Of a DNA stretch of 64,000 nucleotides, positions 33,236-45,239 are shown piece after piece. Where the stretch lies: NCBI GenBank assembly GCA_021927905.1, contig BLLK01000038.1, forward strand, positions 434,001-498,000. Reading direction: 5' to 3'. This DNA comes from Chaetoceros tenuissimus. Taxonomy: Eukaryota > Bacillariophyta > Thalassiosirophyceae > Chaetocerotales > Chaetocerotaceae. The translations under genes were made by a program, and so were the position numbers. How positions within the stretch are numbered: the first letter of the stretch is position 1; each line of letters starts with the position of its first letter. Under the pieces are notes generated by a model. It was not told the origin of the DNA. It saw nothing but the letters and a program-made list of their open reading frames with translations, and did not search any database.

Positions 33236-33285
33236 GTAGCATCATACTCATAATATGTATGATGGATAAGTGAGAAACATGCTAC
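33236..33285. repeat. Conserved hairpin in the 5S spacer (2)
   Basis: Nested inverted repeats: GTAGCAT/ATGCTAC at the outside (33236-33242, 33279-33285) and CATCATAC/GTATGATG inside (33240-33247, 33257-33264). Present in all complete spacers. Confidence 0.65.
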
Positions 33286-33493
33286 CTTACTTTCTATCCT
33301 TGAAAAATAACTCACTTTGGGCAAATGCATACCGTGGTACATACTACTATAATTACCCCCACTATAAATTATTCCAGTTATTTGCTTTTAGCTTGGTATT
33401 CAGTTTCACAGGAGCGAGCAATACAAAGCAGAGCTTGCATTGACGTACGGAGGATTACTTCGAAAAGAAGGGGAATAAATTCGAAAATCACTA

Positions 33494-33544
33494 GGGATAA
33501 TCCTTACCGGTAAAAACTCTCACTTTCTAAACCATCTATTGAAG
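33494..33544 (+). pseudogene. Relic of the zinc-finger gene inside the 5S spacer
   Basis: 51 bp of spacer match zinc-finger exon 4 (31106-31156) at 42 of 51 positions by hand count, including an exact AAACCATCTATTGAAG. In the gene this encodes the ...GNYSHIPNHLLK part of the module. The relic has stops around it and repeats in each later full spacer, about 34687, 35876, 37065 and 38258. Confidence 0.65.
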
Positions 33545-33853
33545 CTGATTTGACTTATGCAGCTATCATACATTACGGTAGGATGGATGGGTCGTTTTGA
33601 CGGTTTTCGATCGTAACTTTGACATCGTAGCTGGATTGGGCTTGTTGATAAGCATAAATGTAAAGATAATAGTGACTATTGAGATTGATTGTTGTAATGT
33701 ATGTATGTATGTATTTATGGAATTGCTTGTTTTATGAAGTAAGAGTGATAGTGGTAGGTGCGAAAGGGTGTCATTGTTTGTGAAAAGAGTAGGATCGTAA
33801 GTTGTATGATAATAGTGATAGTCTTCATAGGAGCAAGTAAAGGCGTTGATAGC

Positions 33854-33971
33854 AGGAACGACCATACAATCATGAGAACACCGATACCCGTCTGCTCATC
33901 GAAGTTAAGCATGATCTGGTCGAGGTAGTACTACGGTGGGGGACCACGTTGGAATTCTCGATGTTGTTCTT
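33854..33971 (+). rRNA. 5S rRNA gene, copy 2
   Basis: Same 118-nt sequence and internal promoter boxes as copy 1, 1193 bp downstream of it. Confidence 0.93.
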
Positions 33972-35038
33972 AAAATTTCCTTTTGCTTTTTCCACAAGCA
34001 ACCTACGATGATATTTCTTTATGTATTTTATAGTAGATACTATTAGATTCAACTCACATTGATCGGCACTGATCAATATGCTTTTCATATATATATTTGC
34101 GCATGTTTCGACTGACACATATTTTTCCACTTTGAAAAGGGGTGAAAACAGACCCATCAACTAAGGAAGAGCGGCTAACATCGAAACAGACATTGGAAAC
34201 AGAAACAATCAACAAAGAAGTAAAAATGAGCAAGTTCACAATAGGGTAGGAAAGAGAGCTGAAGCTTCATCTTTCCTACGAACTTCTCTCTGTAACATTT
34301 GGTAGACTTGTCTCGACGCATATTCATATTTTCGTACGTATCGTGTATGAAATTTTTGCATACTACGTAGATAATGCCGATAATTTGAAGCATACCTTCT
34401 ACTCGTAGGTACCATCATGTAGACTAAAGTAGCATCATACTCATAATATGTATGATGGATAAGTGAGAAACATGCTACCTTACTTTCTATCCTTGAAAAA
34501 TAACTCACTTTAGGCAAATGCATACCGTACATACTACTATAATTACCCCCACTATAAATTATTCCAGTTATTTGCTTTTAGCTTGGTATTCAGTTTCACA
34601 GGAGCGAGCAATACAAAGCAGAGCTTGCATTGACGTACGGAGGATTACTTCGAAAAGAAGGGGAATAAATTCGAAAATCACTAGGGATAATCCTTACCGG
34701 TAAAAACTCTCACTTTCTAAACCATCTATTGAAGCTGATTTGACTTATGCAGCTATCATACATTACGGTAGGATGGATGGGTTGGTACGAGGTTTTCGAT
34801 AGTAACTTTGACATCGTAGCTGGATTGGGCTTGTTGATAAGCATAAATGTAAAGATAATGGTGACTATTGAGATTGATTGTTGTAATGTATGTATGTATT
34901 TATGGAATTGCTTGTTTTATGAAGTAAGAGTGATAGTGGTAGGTGCGATAGGTTGTCATTGTTTGTGAAAAGAGTAGGATCGTAAGTTGTATGATAATAG
35001 TGATAGTCTTCATAGGAGCAAGTAAAGGCGTTGATAGC

Positions 35039-35156
35039 AGGAACGACCATACAATCATGAGAACACCGATACCCGTCTGCTCATCGAAGTTAAGCATGAT
35101 CTGGTCGAGGTAGTACTACGGTGGGGGACCACGTTGGAATTCTCGATGTTGTTCTT
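35039..35156 (+). rRNA. 5S rRNA gene, copy 3
   Basis: Same 118-nt sequence as copy 1; it lies in a unit of the second spacer variant, 1185 bp after copy 2. Confidence 0.93.
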
Positions 35157-36227
35157 AAAATTTCCTTTTGCTTTTTCCACAAGCAACCTACGATGATGTT
35201 TCTTTATGTATTTTATAGTAGATACTATTAGATTCAACTCACATTGATCGGCACTGATCAATATGCTTTTTCATATATATATTTGCGCATGTTTCGACTG
35301 ACACATATTTTTCCACTTTGAAAAGGGGTGAAAACAGACCCATCAACTAAGGAAGAGCGGCTAACATCGAAACAGACATTGGAAACAGAAACAATCAACA
35401 AAGAAGTAAAAATGAGCAAGTTCACAATAGGGTAGGAAAGAGAGCTGAAGCTTCATCTTTCCTACGAACTTCTCTCTGTAACATTTGGTAGACTTGTCTC
35501 GACGCATATTCATATTTTCGTACGTATCGTGTATGAAATTTTTGCATACTACGTAGATAATGCCGATAATTTGAAGCATACCTTCTACTCGTAGGTACCA
35601 TCATGTAGACTAAAGTAGCATCATACTCATAATATGTATGATGGATAAGTGAGAAACATGCTACCTTACTTTCTATCCTTGAAAAATAACTCACTTTGGG
35701 CAAATGCATACCGTGGTACATACTACTATAATTACCCCCACTATAAATTATTCCAGTTATTTGCTTTTAGCTTGGTATTCAGTTTCACAGGAGCGAGCAA
35801 TACAAAGCAGAGCTTGCATTGACGTACGGAGGATTACTTCGAAAAGAAGGGGAATAAATTCGAAAATCACTAGGGATAATCCTTACCGGTAAAAACTCTC
35901 ACTTTCTAAACCATCTATTGAAGCTGATTTGACTTATGCAGCTATCATACATTACGGTAGGATGGATGGGTTGGTACGAGGTTTTCGATAGTAACTTTGA
36001 CATCGTAGCTGGATTGGGCTTGTTGATAAGCATAAATGTAAAGATAATGGTGACTATTGAGATTGATTGTTGTAATGTATGTATGTATTTATGGAATTGC
36101 TTGTTTTATGAAGTAAGAGTGATAGTGGTAGGTGCGATAGGTTGTCATTGTTTGTGAAAAGAGTAGGATCGTAAGTTGTATGATAATAGTGATAGTCTTC
36201 ATAGGAGCAAGTAAAGGCGTTGATAGC

Positions 36228-36345
36228 AGGAACGACCATACAATCATGAGAACACCGATACCCGTCTGCTCATCGAAGTTAAGCATGATCTGGTCGAGGT
36301 AGTACTACGGTGGGGGACCACGTTGGAATTCTCGATGTTGTTCTT
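36228..36345 (+). rRNA. 5S rRNA gene, copy 4
   Basis: Same 118-nt sequence as copy 1, 1189 bp after copy 3; its unit is nearly identical to that of copy 3. Confidence 0.93.
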
Positions 36346-37421
36346 AAAATTTCCTTTTGCTTTTTCCACAAGCAACCTACGATGATGTTTCTTTATGTAT
36401 TTTATAGTAGATACTATTAGATTCAACTCACATTGATCGGCACTGATCAATATGCTTTTTCATATATATATTTGCGCATGTTTCGACTGACACATATTTT
36501 TCCACTTTGAAAAGGGGTGAAAACAGACCCATCAACTAAGGAAGAGCGGCTAACATCGAAACAGACATTGGAAACAGAAACAATCAACAAAGAAGTAAAA
36601 ATGAGCAAGTTCACAATAGGGTAGGAAAGAGAGCTGGAGCTTCATCTTTCCTACGAACTTCTCTCTGTAACATTTGGTAGACTTGTCTCGACGCATATTC
36701 ATATTTTCGTACGTATCGTGTATGAAATTTTTGCATACTACGTAGATAATGCCGATAATTTGAAGCATACCTTCTACTCGTAGGTACCATCATGTAGACT
36801 AAAGTAGCATCATACTCATAATATGTATGATGGATAAGTGAGAAACATGCTACCTTACTTTCTATCCTTGAAAAATAACTCACTTTGGGCAAATGCATAC
36901 CGTGGTACATACTACTATAATTACCCCCACTATAAATTATTCCAGTTATTTGCTTTTAGCTTGGTATTCAGTTTCACAGGAGCGAGCAATACAAAGCAGA
37001 GCTTGCATTGACGTACGGAGGATTACTTCGAAAAGAAGGGGAATAAATTCGAAAATCACTAGGGATAATCCTTACCGGTAAAAACTCTCACTTTCTAAAC
37101 CATCTATTGAAGCTGATTTGACTTATGCAGCTATCATACATTACGGTAGGATGGATGGGTCGTTTTGACGGTTTTCGATCGTAACTTTGACATCGTAGCT
37201 GGATTGGGCTTGTTGATAAGCATAAATGTAAAGATAATAGTGACTATTGAGATTGATTGTTGTAATGTATGTATGTATGTATTTATGGAATTGCTTGTTT
37301 TATGAAGTAAGAGTGATAGTGGTAGGTGCGAAAGGGTGTCATTGTTTGTGAAAAGAGTAGGATCGTAAGTTGTATGATAATAGTGATAGTCTTCATAGGA
37401 GCAAGTAAAGGCGTTGATAGC

Positions 37422-37539
37422 AGGAACGACCATACAATCATGAGAACACCGATACCCGTCTGCTCATCGAAGTTAAGCATGATCTGGTCGAGGTAGTACT
37501 ACGGTGGGGGACCACGTTGGAATTCTCGATGTTGTTCTT
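37422..37539 (+). rRNA. 5S rRNA gene, copy 5
   Basis: Same 118-nt sequence as copy 1, 1194 bp after copy 4; its unit resembles that of copy 2. Confidence 0.93.
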
Positions 37540-38712
37540 AAAATTTCCTTTTGCTTTTTCCACAAGCAACCTACGATGATATTTCTTTATGTATTTTATA
37601 GTAGATACTATTAGATTCAACTCACATTGATCGGCACTGATCAATATGCTTTTCATATATATATTTGCGCATGTTTCGACTGACACATATTTTTCCACTT
37701 TGAAAAGGGGTGAAAACAGACCCATCAACTAAGGAAGAGCGGCTAACATCGAAACAGACATTGGAAACAGAAACAATCAACAAAGAAGTAAAAATGAGCA
37801 AGTTCACAATAGGGTAGGAAAGAGAGCTGAAGCTTCATCTTTCCTACGAACTTCTCTCTGTAACATTTGGTAGACTTGTCTCGACGCATATTCATATTTT
37901 CGTACGTATCGTGTATGAAATTTTTGCATACTACGTAGATAATGCCGATAATTTGAAGCATACCTTCTACTCGTAGGTACCATCATGTAGACTAAAGTAG
38001 CATCATACTCATAATATGTATGATGGATAAGTGAGAAACATGCTACCTTACTTTCTATCCTTGAAAAATAACTCACTTTGGGCAAATGCATACCGTGGTA
38101 CATACTACTATAATTACCCCCACTATAAATTATTCCAGTTATTTGCTTTTAGCTTGGTATTCAGTTTCACAGGAGCGAGCAATACAAAGCAGAGCTTGCA
38201 TTGACGTACGGAGGATTACTTCGAAAAGAAGGGGAATAAATTCGAAAATCACTAGGGATAATCCTTACCGGTAAAAACTCTCACTTTCTAAACCATCTAT
38301 TGAAGCTGATTTGACTTATGCAGCTATCATACATTACGGTAGGATGGATGGGTCGTTTTGACGGTTTTCGATCGTAACTTTGACATCGTAGCTGGATTGG
38401 GCTTGTTGATAAGCATAAATGTAAAGATAATAGTGACTATTGAGATTGATTGTTGTAATGTATGTATGTATGTATTTATGGAATTGCTTGTTTTATGAAG
38501 TAAGAGTGATAGTGGTAGGTGCGAAAGGGTGTCATTGTTTGTGAAAAGAGTAGGATCGTAAGTTGTATGATAATAGTGATAGTCTTCATAGGAGCAAGTA
38601 AAGGCGTTGATAGCAGGAACGACCATACAATCATGAGAACACCGATACCCGTCTGCTCATCGAAGTTAAGCATGATCTGGTCGAGGTAGTACTACGGTGG
38701 GGGACCACGTTG

Positions 38713-39718
38713 TAACCCCCCGTGCATGCAACAATCCATGCAACTCACTAACAACCACCGCGTTTCAGACTTAGAGAAATTTTAATGCAAGTCGAAAAAT
38801 TTTCAATACACTTTTACATCTCAAAAACATTTTTACATATTCGAAAAAATTTATAATACAACAATTAACAATATAATATTCTACTGTTACTATTTTTTAC
38901 ATCAAAATTGCATATAAAGCGCCATAGATACCGAACGGAGTCAAATCATTGGTTTCGACGTTACTGATGCGTAAATGAATGAAATAGGAGCCTGTGATGC
39001 TCGTATCAAGCAAAAATAAGCCCAGAGGAAGCTACAACCATCATAGCATGGATATAGAACAATCCTGAACCAGCGAAAACGAAGATATCGAGTCCATCTC
39101 ACATTTACATCACACGAGCGAGCATGTGTCAATTATGATATGTCGTTTCTTTGCTGTCGATGAAGGCTTGTTCAGAGGCTATCACAGTCACCGGCTACAG
39201 CCTCTCCTAAGGAATAGAAAGAATGAAAAGATTTTGGAGTTGATCATAGTGCTGGTGAAACCAGCACACATCTATTCAAGCATAAGCCGTATTAGATGCA
39301 ATCAGATTCATGACATATGATACATGTTCAGCTTGATTGAGGCAATCCGCAGAGATCTACAAGGAAACACTTCGTATCCACACTCACATACAACCAATAT
39401 CTAACTATAAATGTTTTGTTTGCAGCAGAATGTGTATCATAATTCAAATATGTAGCATCGAAGATGCTGAAAAACTGCTCTTTTTTACTGAGAATCAGGC
39501 TGTGAGTGGAGATGCATGTTGCAAACTTGGATTTTCACGCACTGACACCTAATAAATTAGTTGTTGTAAATTCAACAGTTTGTGCAACAAATACAACAGG
39601 TCTGACCCCCAAGGGTACCCCTGTTTTAGAGAGGGGATTCGGTCCCCCTGGTATAAAAGTACGTACGAAACGTTGCATTTGGAAAACTTCTGCAACATTT
39701 GTTGTATTTACGGGATTA
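38713..39718. mobile_element. Non-autonomous ~1-kb transposon in a 5S gene, copy A
   Basis: 1006-bp element beginning TAACCCCCCGTGCATGCAAC and ending ...TGTATTTACGGGATTA. The inverse complement of the end (TAATCCCGTAAATACAACAA) matches the start imperfectly over ~30 bp, so these are terminal inverted repeats. It has no coding frame over ~105 codons and no transposase. Internal hairpins include GTGCTGG-TGAA-CCAGCAC. The 7-bp target repeat and location in a multicopy RNA gene recall the Dada group of DNA transposons (6-7-bp repeats, RNA-gene targets), but that is inference. Confidence 0.75.
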
Positions 39719-39725
39719 CACGTTG

Positions 39726-40731
39726 TAACCCCCCGTGCATGCAACAATCCATGCAACTCACTAACAACCACCGCGTTTCAGACTTAGAGAAATTTTAATG
39801 CAAGTCGAAAAATTTTCAATACACTTTTACATCTCAAAAACATTTTTACATATTCGAAAAAATTTATAATACAACAATTAACAATATAATATTCTACTGT
39901 TACTATTTTTTACATCAAAATTGCATATAAAGCGCCATAGATACCGAACGGAGTCAAATCATTGGTTTCGACGTTACTGATGCGTAAATGAATGAAATAG
40001 GAGCCTGTGATGCTCGTATCAAGCAAAAATAAGCCCAGAGGAAGCTACAACCATCATAGCATGGATATAGAACAATCCTGAACCAGCGAAAACGAAGATA
40101 TCGAGTCCATCTCACATTTACATCACACGAGCGAGCATGTGTCAATTATGATATGTCGTTTCTTTGCTGTCGATGAAGGCTTGTTCAGAGGCTATCACAG
40201 TCACCGGCTACAGCCTCTCCTAAGGAATAGAAAGAATGAAAAGATTTTGGAGTTGATCATAGTGCTGGTGAAACCAGCACACATCTATTCAAGCATAAGC
40301 CGTATTAGATGCAATCAGATTCATGACATATGATACATGTTCAGCTTGATTGAGGCAATCCGCAGAGATCTACAAGGAAACACTTCGTATCCACACTCAC
40401 ATACAACCAATATCTAACTATAAATGTTTTGTTTGCAGCAGAATGTGTATCATAATTCAAATATGTAGCATCGAAGATGCTGAAAAACTGCTCTTTTTTA
40501 CTGAGAATCAGGCTGTGAGTGGAGATGCATGTTGCAAACTTGGATTTTCACGCACTGACACCTAATAAATTAGTTGTTGTAAATTCAACAGTTTGTGCAA
40601 CAAATACAACAGGTCTGACCCCCAAGGGTACCCCTGTTTTAGAGAGGGGATTCGGTCCCCCTGGTATAAAAGTACGTACGAAACGTTGCATTTGGAAAAC
40701 TTCTGCAACATTTGTTGTATTTACGGGATTA
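39726..40731. mobile_element. Non-autonomous ~1-kb transposon in a 5S gene, copy B
   Basis: Second copy in the same orientation, exactly 1013 bp from copy A (1006-bp body plus 7-bp repeat). All internal reading frames are the same as in copy A, so the two are identical or nearly so and the doubling is recent. Confidence 0.75.
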
Positions 40732-41122
40732 CACGTTGGAATTCTCGATGTTGTTCTTAAAATTTCCTTTTGCTTTTTCCACAAGCAACCTACGATGATG
40801 TTTCTTTATGTATTTTATAGTAGATACTATTATTAATAGATTCAACTCACATTGATCGGCACTGATCAATATGCTTTTCATATATATATTTGCGCATGTT
40901 TCGACTGACACATATTTTTCCACTTTGAAAAGGGGTGAAAACAGACCCATCAACTAAGGAAGTGCTTGCTCACTTTTTTCGCTTACCTTTTTGATATCAT
41001 TTTGGAATTCTACGATAGTACGATAGTTTCTATTTGTTTTACTTTTATTTGTGATGCATTTTTGTCTTTCTTCTTTTGATTTTAGAAGCTGAAATTATTT
41101 TTGGAAAGTGTTTTAGTTAGTC

Positions 41123-44100
41123 ATGTTTTTAGGGAGAACTGCAACAAAACAGTCTAATATACGAAATAGTAATGTTAATAATGAGACAACCAACAATGAT
41201 CAGGCACCAATGAAAAAGTTGTCAACATCATCTAAACCAACAAGCATTGATTTACAAGGAACTGAAATTCATTTCCCTTTCAAGCCATATGATTGTCAGC
41301 TCGAATATATGGGCAAAGTTATCGGAGCTCTCAATAGATCCGAAAATGCTTTACTGGAGTCTCCAACAGGAACTGGTAAAACACTCTGTTTACTATGCTC
41401 AACTCTTGCATGGCAAGAGCAGCAAAAGCGATTATCAAATGAATCATCCAAAATAGCTGCAGATACAATAAGCGATGGAGCAAGTCAGCCAGTTCACAAT
41501 AGTATACCGACTATTATTTATGCATCTCGAACACATAGTCAATTGTCACAGGTTGTAAAAGAAATGAGATTTACACGATATAGACCAAAGCATGCAGTAT
41601 TAGGATCTCGTGAACAAATGTGTGTACATCCAAAAGTCAAAACTGCTAAAGCTACATCTAGTGATATAGATCATAATTGTACGAGACTGAATAAGGAGAG
41701 GAAATGTAGATTTCGTAATAATTTAGATGGATTCATGGTGAATGGTCCAGAAGAAAATGGGCTACAACCTGTACTTGATATTGAAGAGCTTGTAGATTTA
41801 GGAAAGAAAAGAAAAGTCTGTCCATTTTATTTGACAAGGAATCAAATTGCATCAGCTGAAATTTTGTTTCTGCCATATAATTACTTGTTTTCAAAGGACG
41901 CAAGATCTTCGACACTTGCTGAAGTAAATTGGGCAAACTCAATCATCGTTTTCGATGAAGCTCACAATCTTGAAAGTTTTGGTGAGTAATTATATCTCAT
42001 ATTGTCTATCTATTCTACTCATTTTTACAATACTTATTTGTTTTTCAATTTAGCGGCTGAGAGCGCATCATTTGACCTAAGCAGTGTCGATATTGCTGGA
42101 TGTATGAATGAGGTTCAAAGAGCCATTGGATACCTTCAAGCAATGCCAACAGATGGAGGTGAAGTCAAAATGGAAAATCTAATCAGACTCAAGTCAATAT
42201 TTTTACAATTTGAACAATATCTTGATAATGGTGTTCCACAAAATGGAGGAAGTTTTTCGGGGGAAATGATTTTTGACGTATTCATGAAGGCAGCAAATAT
42301 AAACCATGCTAACCATTCTGTGTTTCTGAAATTCATAAAACAAGTTTGTGATATGGTGATGGAAATGCGCGGTGGTACCGCTTCAGCAAATGCCTCTTCA
42401 GGAACTCCAAAGTTAGATCATTTCGTCTCTTGTGTAAAGAGAATATTTGGGGGGAATACAGAAGGCCAGAATATTGCAAGAGCAAGAGCATATCGAGTTC
42501 ACATCTCACCAAAAGTCGCAAATAAAGGTGGATTTGGAGGCAACAAAAACGATGGAAATAAAGGACGAGTCCTTTCATTCTGGTGCTTTGCCCCAAGTCT
42601 AGCGATGCATGAATTGCAAGCTCTCAATGTTCGATCTATTCTTGTTACGTCCGGAACTTTGTCCCCACTTCCTTCGTATTCGCTTGAACTTGGTATCAAC
42701 TTTCCGCATACATTAGAAAACTCCCATATCATCACAAAAGAACAAATCAATGTGAAAGTTATTGGAAAGGGTGTTAGTGGAAAAGCTTTGAGTTCAAGCT
42801 ACAATAGAAGAGACAATGTTGAATATATCATGGAACTTGGAAACACAATTATAAGTTTAGCGCGCATCGTCCCTGATGGCATGTTGATATTCTTCCCTAG
42901 TTACAGTGTTATGGAAACCTGTATCGAAAAATGGGGAGGACCCCTTTCATCAAGTTCTAGAAACAAGTCAAATGGTAAACAGTCTTTTTTCCAAACAAAA
43001 CAAAAAAGATCGACTGGAAGCAACAATAGGTATTCCTTTCCAAGCAGCGCTCTTCCTAGTAATTCTTCATCGACAAATCCTTGGCAGAGATTACTCGCAA
43101 TTAAGTCTATTGTCCTCGAACCTAGAACTACAGCTCAACTTAAAGATGCAATTGACGAGTTTCAGAAGTTCCTGACTATGCCAAAAAGTAAGGGTTGCAT
43201 TTTGATGGGAGTATGTAGGGTGAGTTCATTGACTCTTCTTGGTAAAAACATGATTTTGAATCACTAACATTTTACGTTTATTACAGGGGAAAATATCAGA
43301 AGGAATAGATTTTAAAGATGAAGCTTGTAGATGTGTCGTCATCACCGGTATTCCATTTGCTCCATATTTAGATCCAAAAGTCAAATTGAAAAGGGAATAC
43401 CTGGACAGCGTGAAAACAGCTTTGGCAATGAAATCAGATGGAGAAGGAGGTTTCGGCGCAGACTCTCCATCTACTCAGTCACTGTCAGGTGCAGATTGGT
43501 ACTCTCAACAAGCTCATAGATCAGTCAATCAGGCAGTTGGAAGAGTCATTCGTCACCAAAATGATTATGGTGCAATAGTTTTTCTTGACTCACGATACTC
43601 AGAGCCTCGCAACCAAGCAGGAGTTTCCAAGTGGATAAGACCATCGTTTGAAGAAGACAAAGGATTTGGAAGCGCCATTAGGTCACTAGCGTTGTTTTTC
43701 AAGCAATCAAAAATTAACGACGAGAAACATAAAAGGCTGACTGCAGCAAAGGGACCTCTTGTGATCCAATACGAAGATGAAACCCAGAGTAATCAAAGGT
43801 CTTCCTTAGACCCCGCTGTAAAGAATGTTGCATATGTCAATACCAATACTATCTCGAAGACACAAGGCACAGAAGGAGACGCATTACAAGGTTATATTCC
43901 ACCAAATATGATACAGAGGGGATCGTCTCTAGAACAAAGTGAAGAGCTCAAAACATTGAACACAAACGCTATTCTAAATCAAGCGAATGATACCAAACAA
44001 TCAGGAAAAGGCTTGTCTTCTTTATATTCCAATACATCCAGATCTAGAGTTGGCAAAGTGGATGGTGGCAGAAGTAATTCAATTTCATCTACAATTCAGT

Positions 44101-45239
44101 CAGCATGGTCGAATTCAACTTTGAAATCGACAAGTCGAAGCAAACCCAATACGTCCACCGAAAGAAACGATAAACAAAATCAAGCTCAAAATGTCTTCAA
44201 AACTGCCACATCTATTCTCAGCAAAGAGGACTTGCAACAGATGAGGAAGCTACTCGTACTGATCAAAAAATCATGCGACGACAATGATGACAAATCTTAT
44301 ACATCCAATACACAGTCTTTAATAAGTACCGTTCTTTCCTACAACAGTACGGAATCAGGGGTAGAAGGCGAACCCTACAAGTTACTCATTGCTCTCTTGG
44401 ACCTACTACCGGAACAGAAAAGAATAGAATTTGAAAAGAAGGTGACTCTTCTAGCTTTAAAACAATCCCCACTCTTTGGTATAGTGAAGGAAAGTATAAG
44501 TTCTAAAGCAGATCGTCATATCTTGGCAAACTTGATCCCTGAATTGATGATGAACAGAGCTCAAAGTTCAAATGTACAAAATATTAAAAGGGTGATGGAC
44601 ACCTTTTTCAAAAACAATACAGTCAACTTTGAGTCACATTTGAGTGCTCTTCTACCAAAGCGTGCAAGAAATGTTGTTCGAGTTATTATTGAAGAAGCAC
44701 AGACTAAGGAGCAAATACAACGTATGAAGGAGAAGGATAAGTGTAACCAGCAAGACTTGACAACAGCAAAAATAATGAAAACGTCATCAAGTACTACTGA
44801 TCATGAAAGCAATCCAAGAGAGAATACTGGCGAGAAAGATGAAAAGTTGGATCAAAGTCAGAAGACTATCCAGTCTCAAGCGTTGAAACCTACTCACATG
44901 ATTTCCCAAAGACCGTCTAAGCGCGCAAGAATGATTGCAAACCGAACTGAAACAGTCAAGAGGAAAGACCCATTAGAGAACTTTGTCAAACAGGCAGGCG
45001 AAGAAGTTTTTAGGAAGGATAAGAATAGAACAAACGACTTCGAGTCGAATGCTCCCAAAGGGACCGAGTGCAACATCTGCCAGAAAACTTGCAATCAGTT
45101 CTACATAGCAGAATGCAATCATTTTTCTTGTAAAGAATGCTGGACAAATTGGTTGGCTCGTAACAACAATTGTCCAACATGTAGGCAGCCCGCTTGCATG
45201 GAAACTTTGTCAAAAGTCGTATTCGAGAAAAACAAATAA
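41123..45239 (+). CDS. RTEL1-like Fe-S DNA helicase with C-terminal RING finger
   Basis: Three exons, 41123-41981, 42054-43219 and 43287-45239, with introns of 72 and 67 bp in correct phase; 1325 residues. RTEL1 is an XPD-family 5'-3' helicase that unwinds D-loops and telomeric T-loops and limits recombination. Motifs: Q-like FPFKPYDCQLEYM; Walker A LLESPTGTGKTLCLL; IIYASRTHSQLSQV; Fe-S Cys in REQMC, DHNC, ERKC and KVCPFYLTR; DEAH box IVFDEAHNLES; motif V GVCRGKISEGIDFKDEACRC; motif VI QAVGRVIRHQNDYGAIVFLD. After a long linker with a helical, harmonin-like block (FKNNTVNFESHLSALL), a C3HC4 RING ends the protein (CNICQKTC, ECNHFSCKECW, NCPTCRQP). The layout matches full-length RTEL1 rather than FANCJ or CHL1. 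Confidence 0.9.

Larger units (their letters stand above)
38706..40738. repeat. Three CACGTTG direct repeats bounding the two insertions
   Basis: CACGTTG occurs at 38706-38712, 39719-39725 and 40732-40738; the undisturbed 5S gene has it once. This gives target-repeat, element, target-repeat, element, target-repeat. An alternative reading puts the element ends at TG...CA with a 3-bp CGT repeat. Confidence 0.85.
38615..40758 (+). pseudogene. 5S rRNA copy 6, split by a doubled mobile-element insertion
   Basis: Nucleotides 1-98 of the 5S gene lie at 38615-38712 and the last 20 (GAATTCTCGATGTTGTTCTT) at 40739-40758, separated by 2.0 kb. Allowing for the direct repeat, the two parts rebuild an intact 118-nt gene. 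The insertion point is downstream of the A and C boxes, so the internal promoter is whole but the 3' half of helix I is displaced; it should not yield functional 5S rRNA. Confidence 0.93.
32359..40962 (+). repeat. 5S rDNA tandem array, six ~1.19-kb units
   Basis: Units start (at GACTTATGCAGC or its variant) at about 32359, 33552, 34742, 35931, 37120 and 38313, so the period is 1189-1193 bp. Each holds one 118-nt 5S gene on the + strand and a ~1.07-kb spacer. Units are almost identical. Units 3 and 4 share one variant (GGTTGGTACGAGG, one fewer GTAT), units 2, 5 and 6 another (GCGAAAGGG), which shows unequal exchange. The sixth unit is split by a doubled insertion and then runs to ~40962, where it stops mid-spacer. 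All 60-100-aa frames in the array are shadows repeated by the tandem structure. Confidence 0.95.

Noticed and set aside
33497-33512. U1-snRNA-like 5' end (CCTTACCGG) in the spacer
   Set aside because: No U1 stem-loops follow; the sequence is explained by the zinc-finger relic.
32373-38673. Many repeated 60-99-aa reading frames on both strands
   Set aside because: They recur only because the 5S units are tandem; they cross the 5S genes or spacer, and differ by frame-changing indels between units.
38941-40836. Reading frames of 63-105 codons in the mobile element
   Set aside because: No transposase or other motif; the same in both copies by duplication.
32359-40962. Regular repeat spacing, as in a CRISPR or satellite array
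   Set aside because: Units are 1.19 kb, each with a 5S rRNA gene; the organism is eukaryotic.
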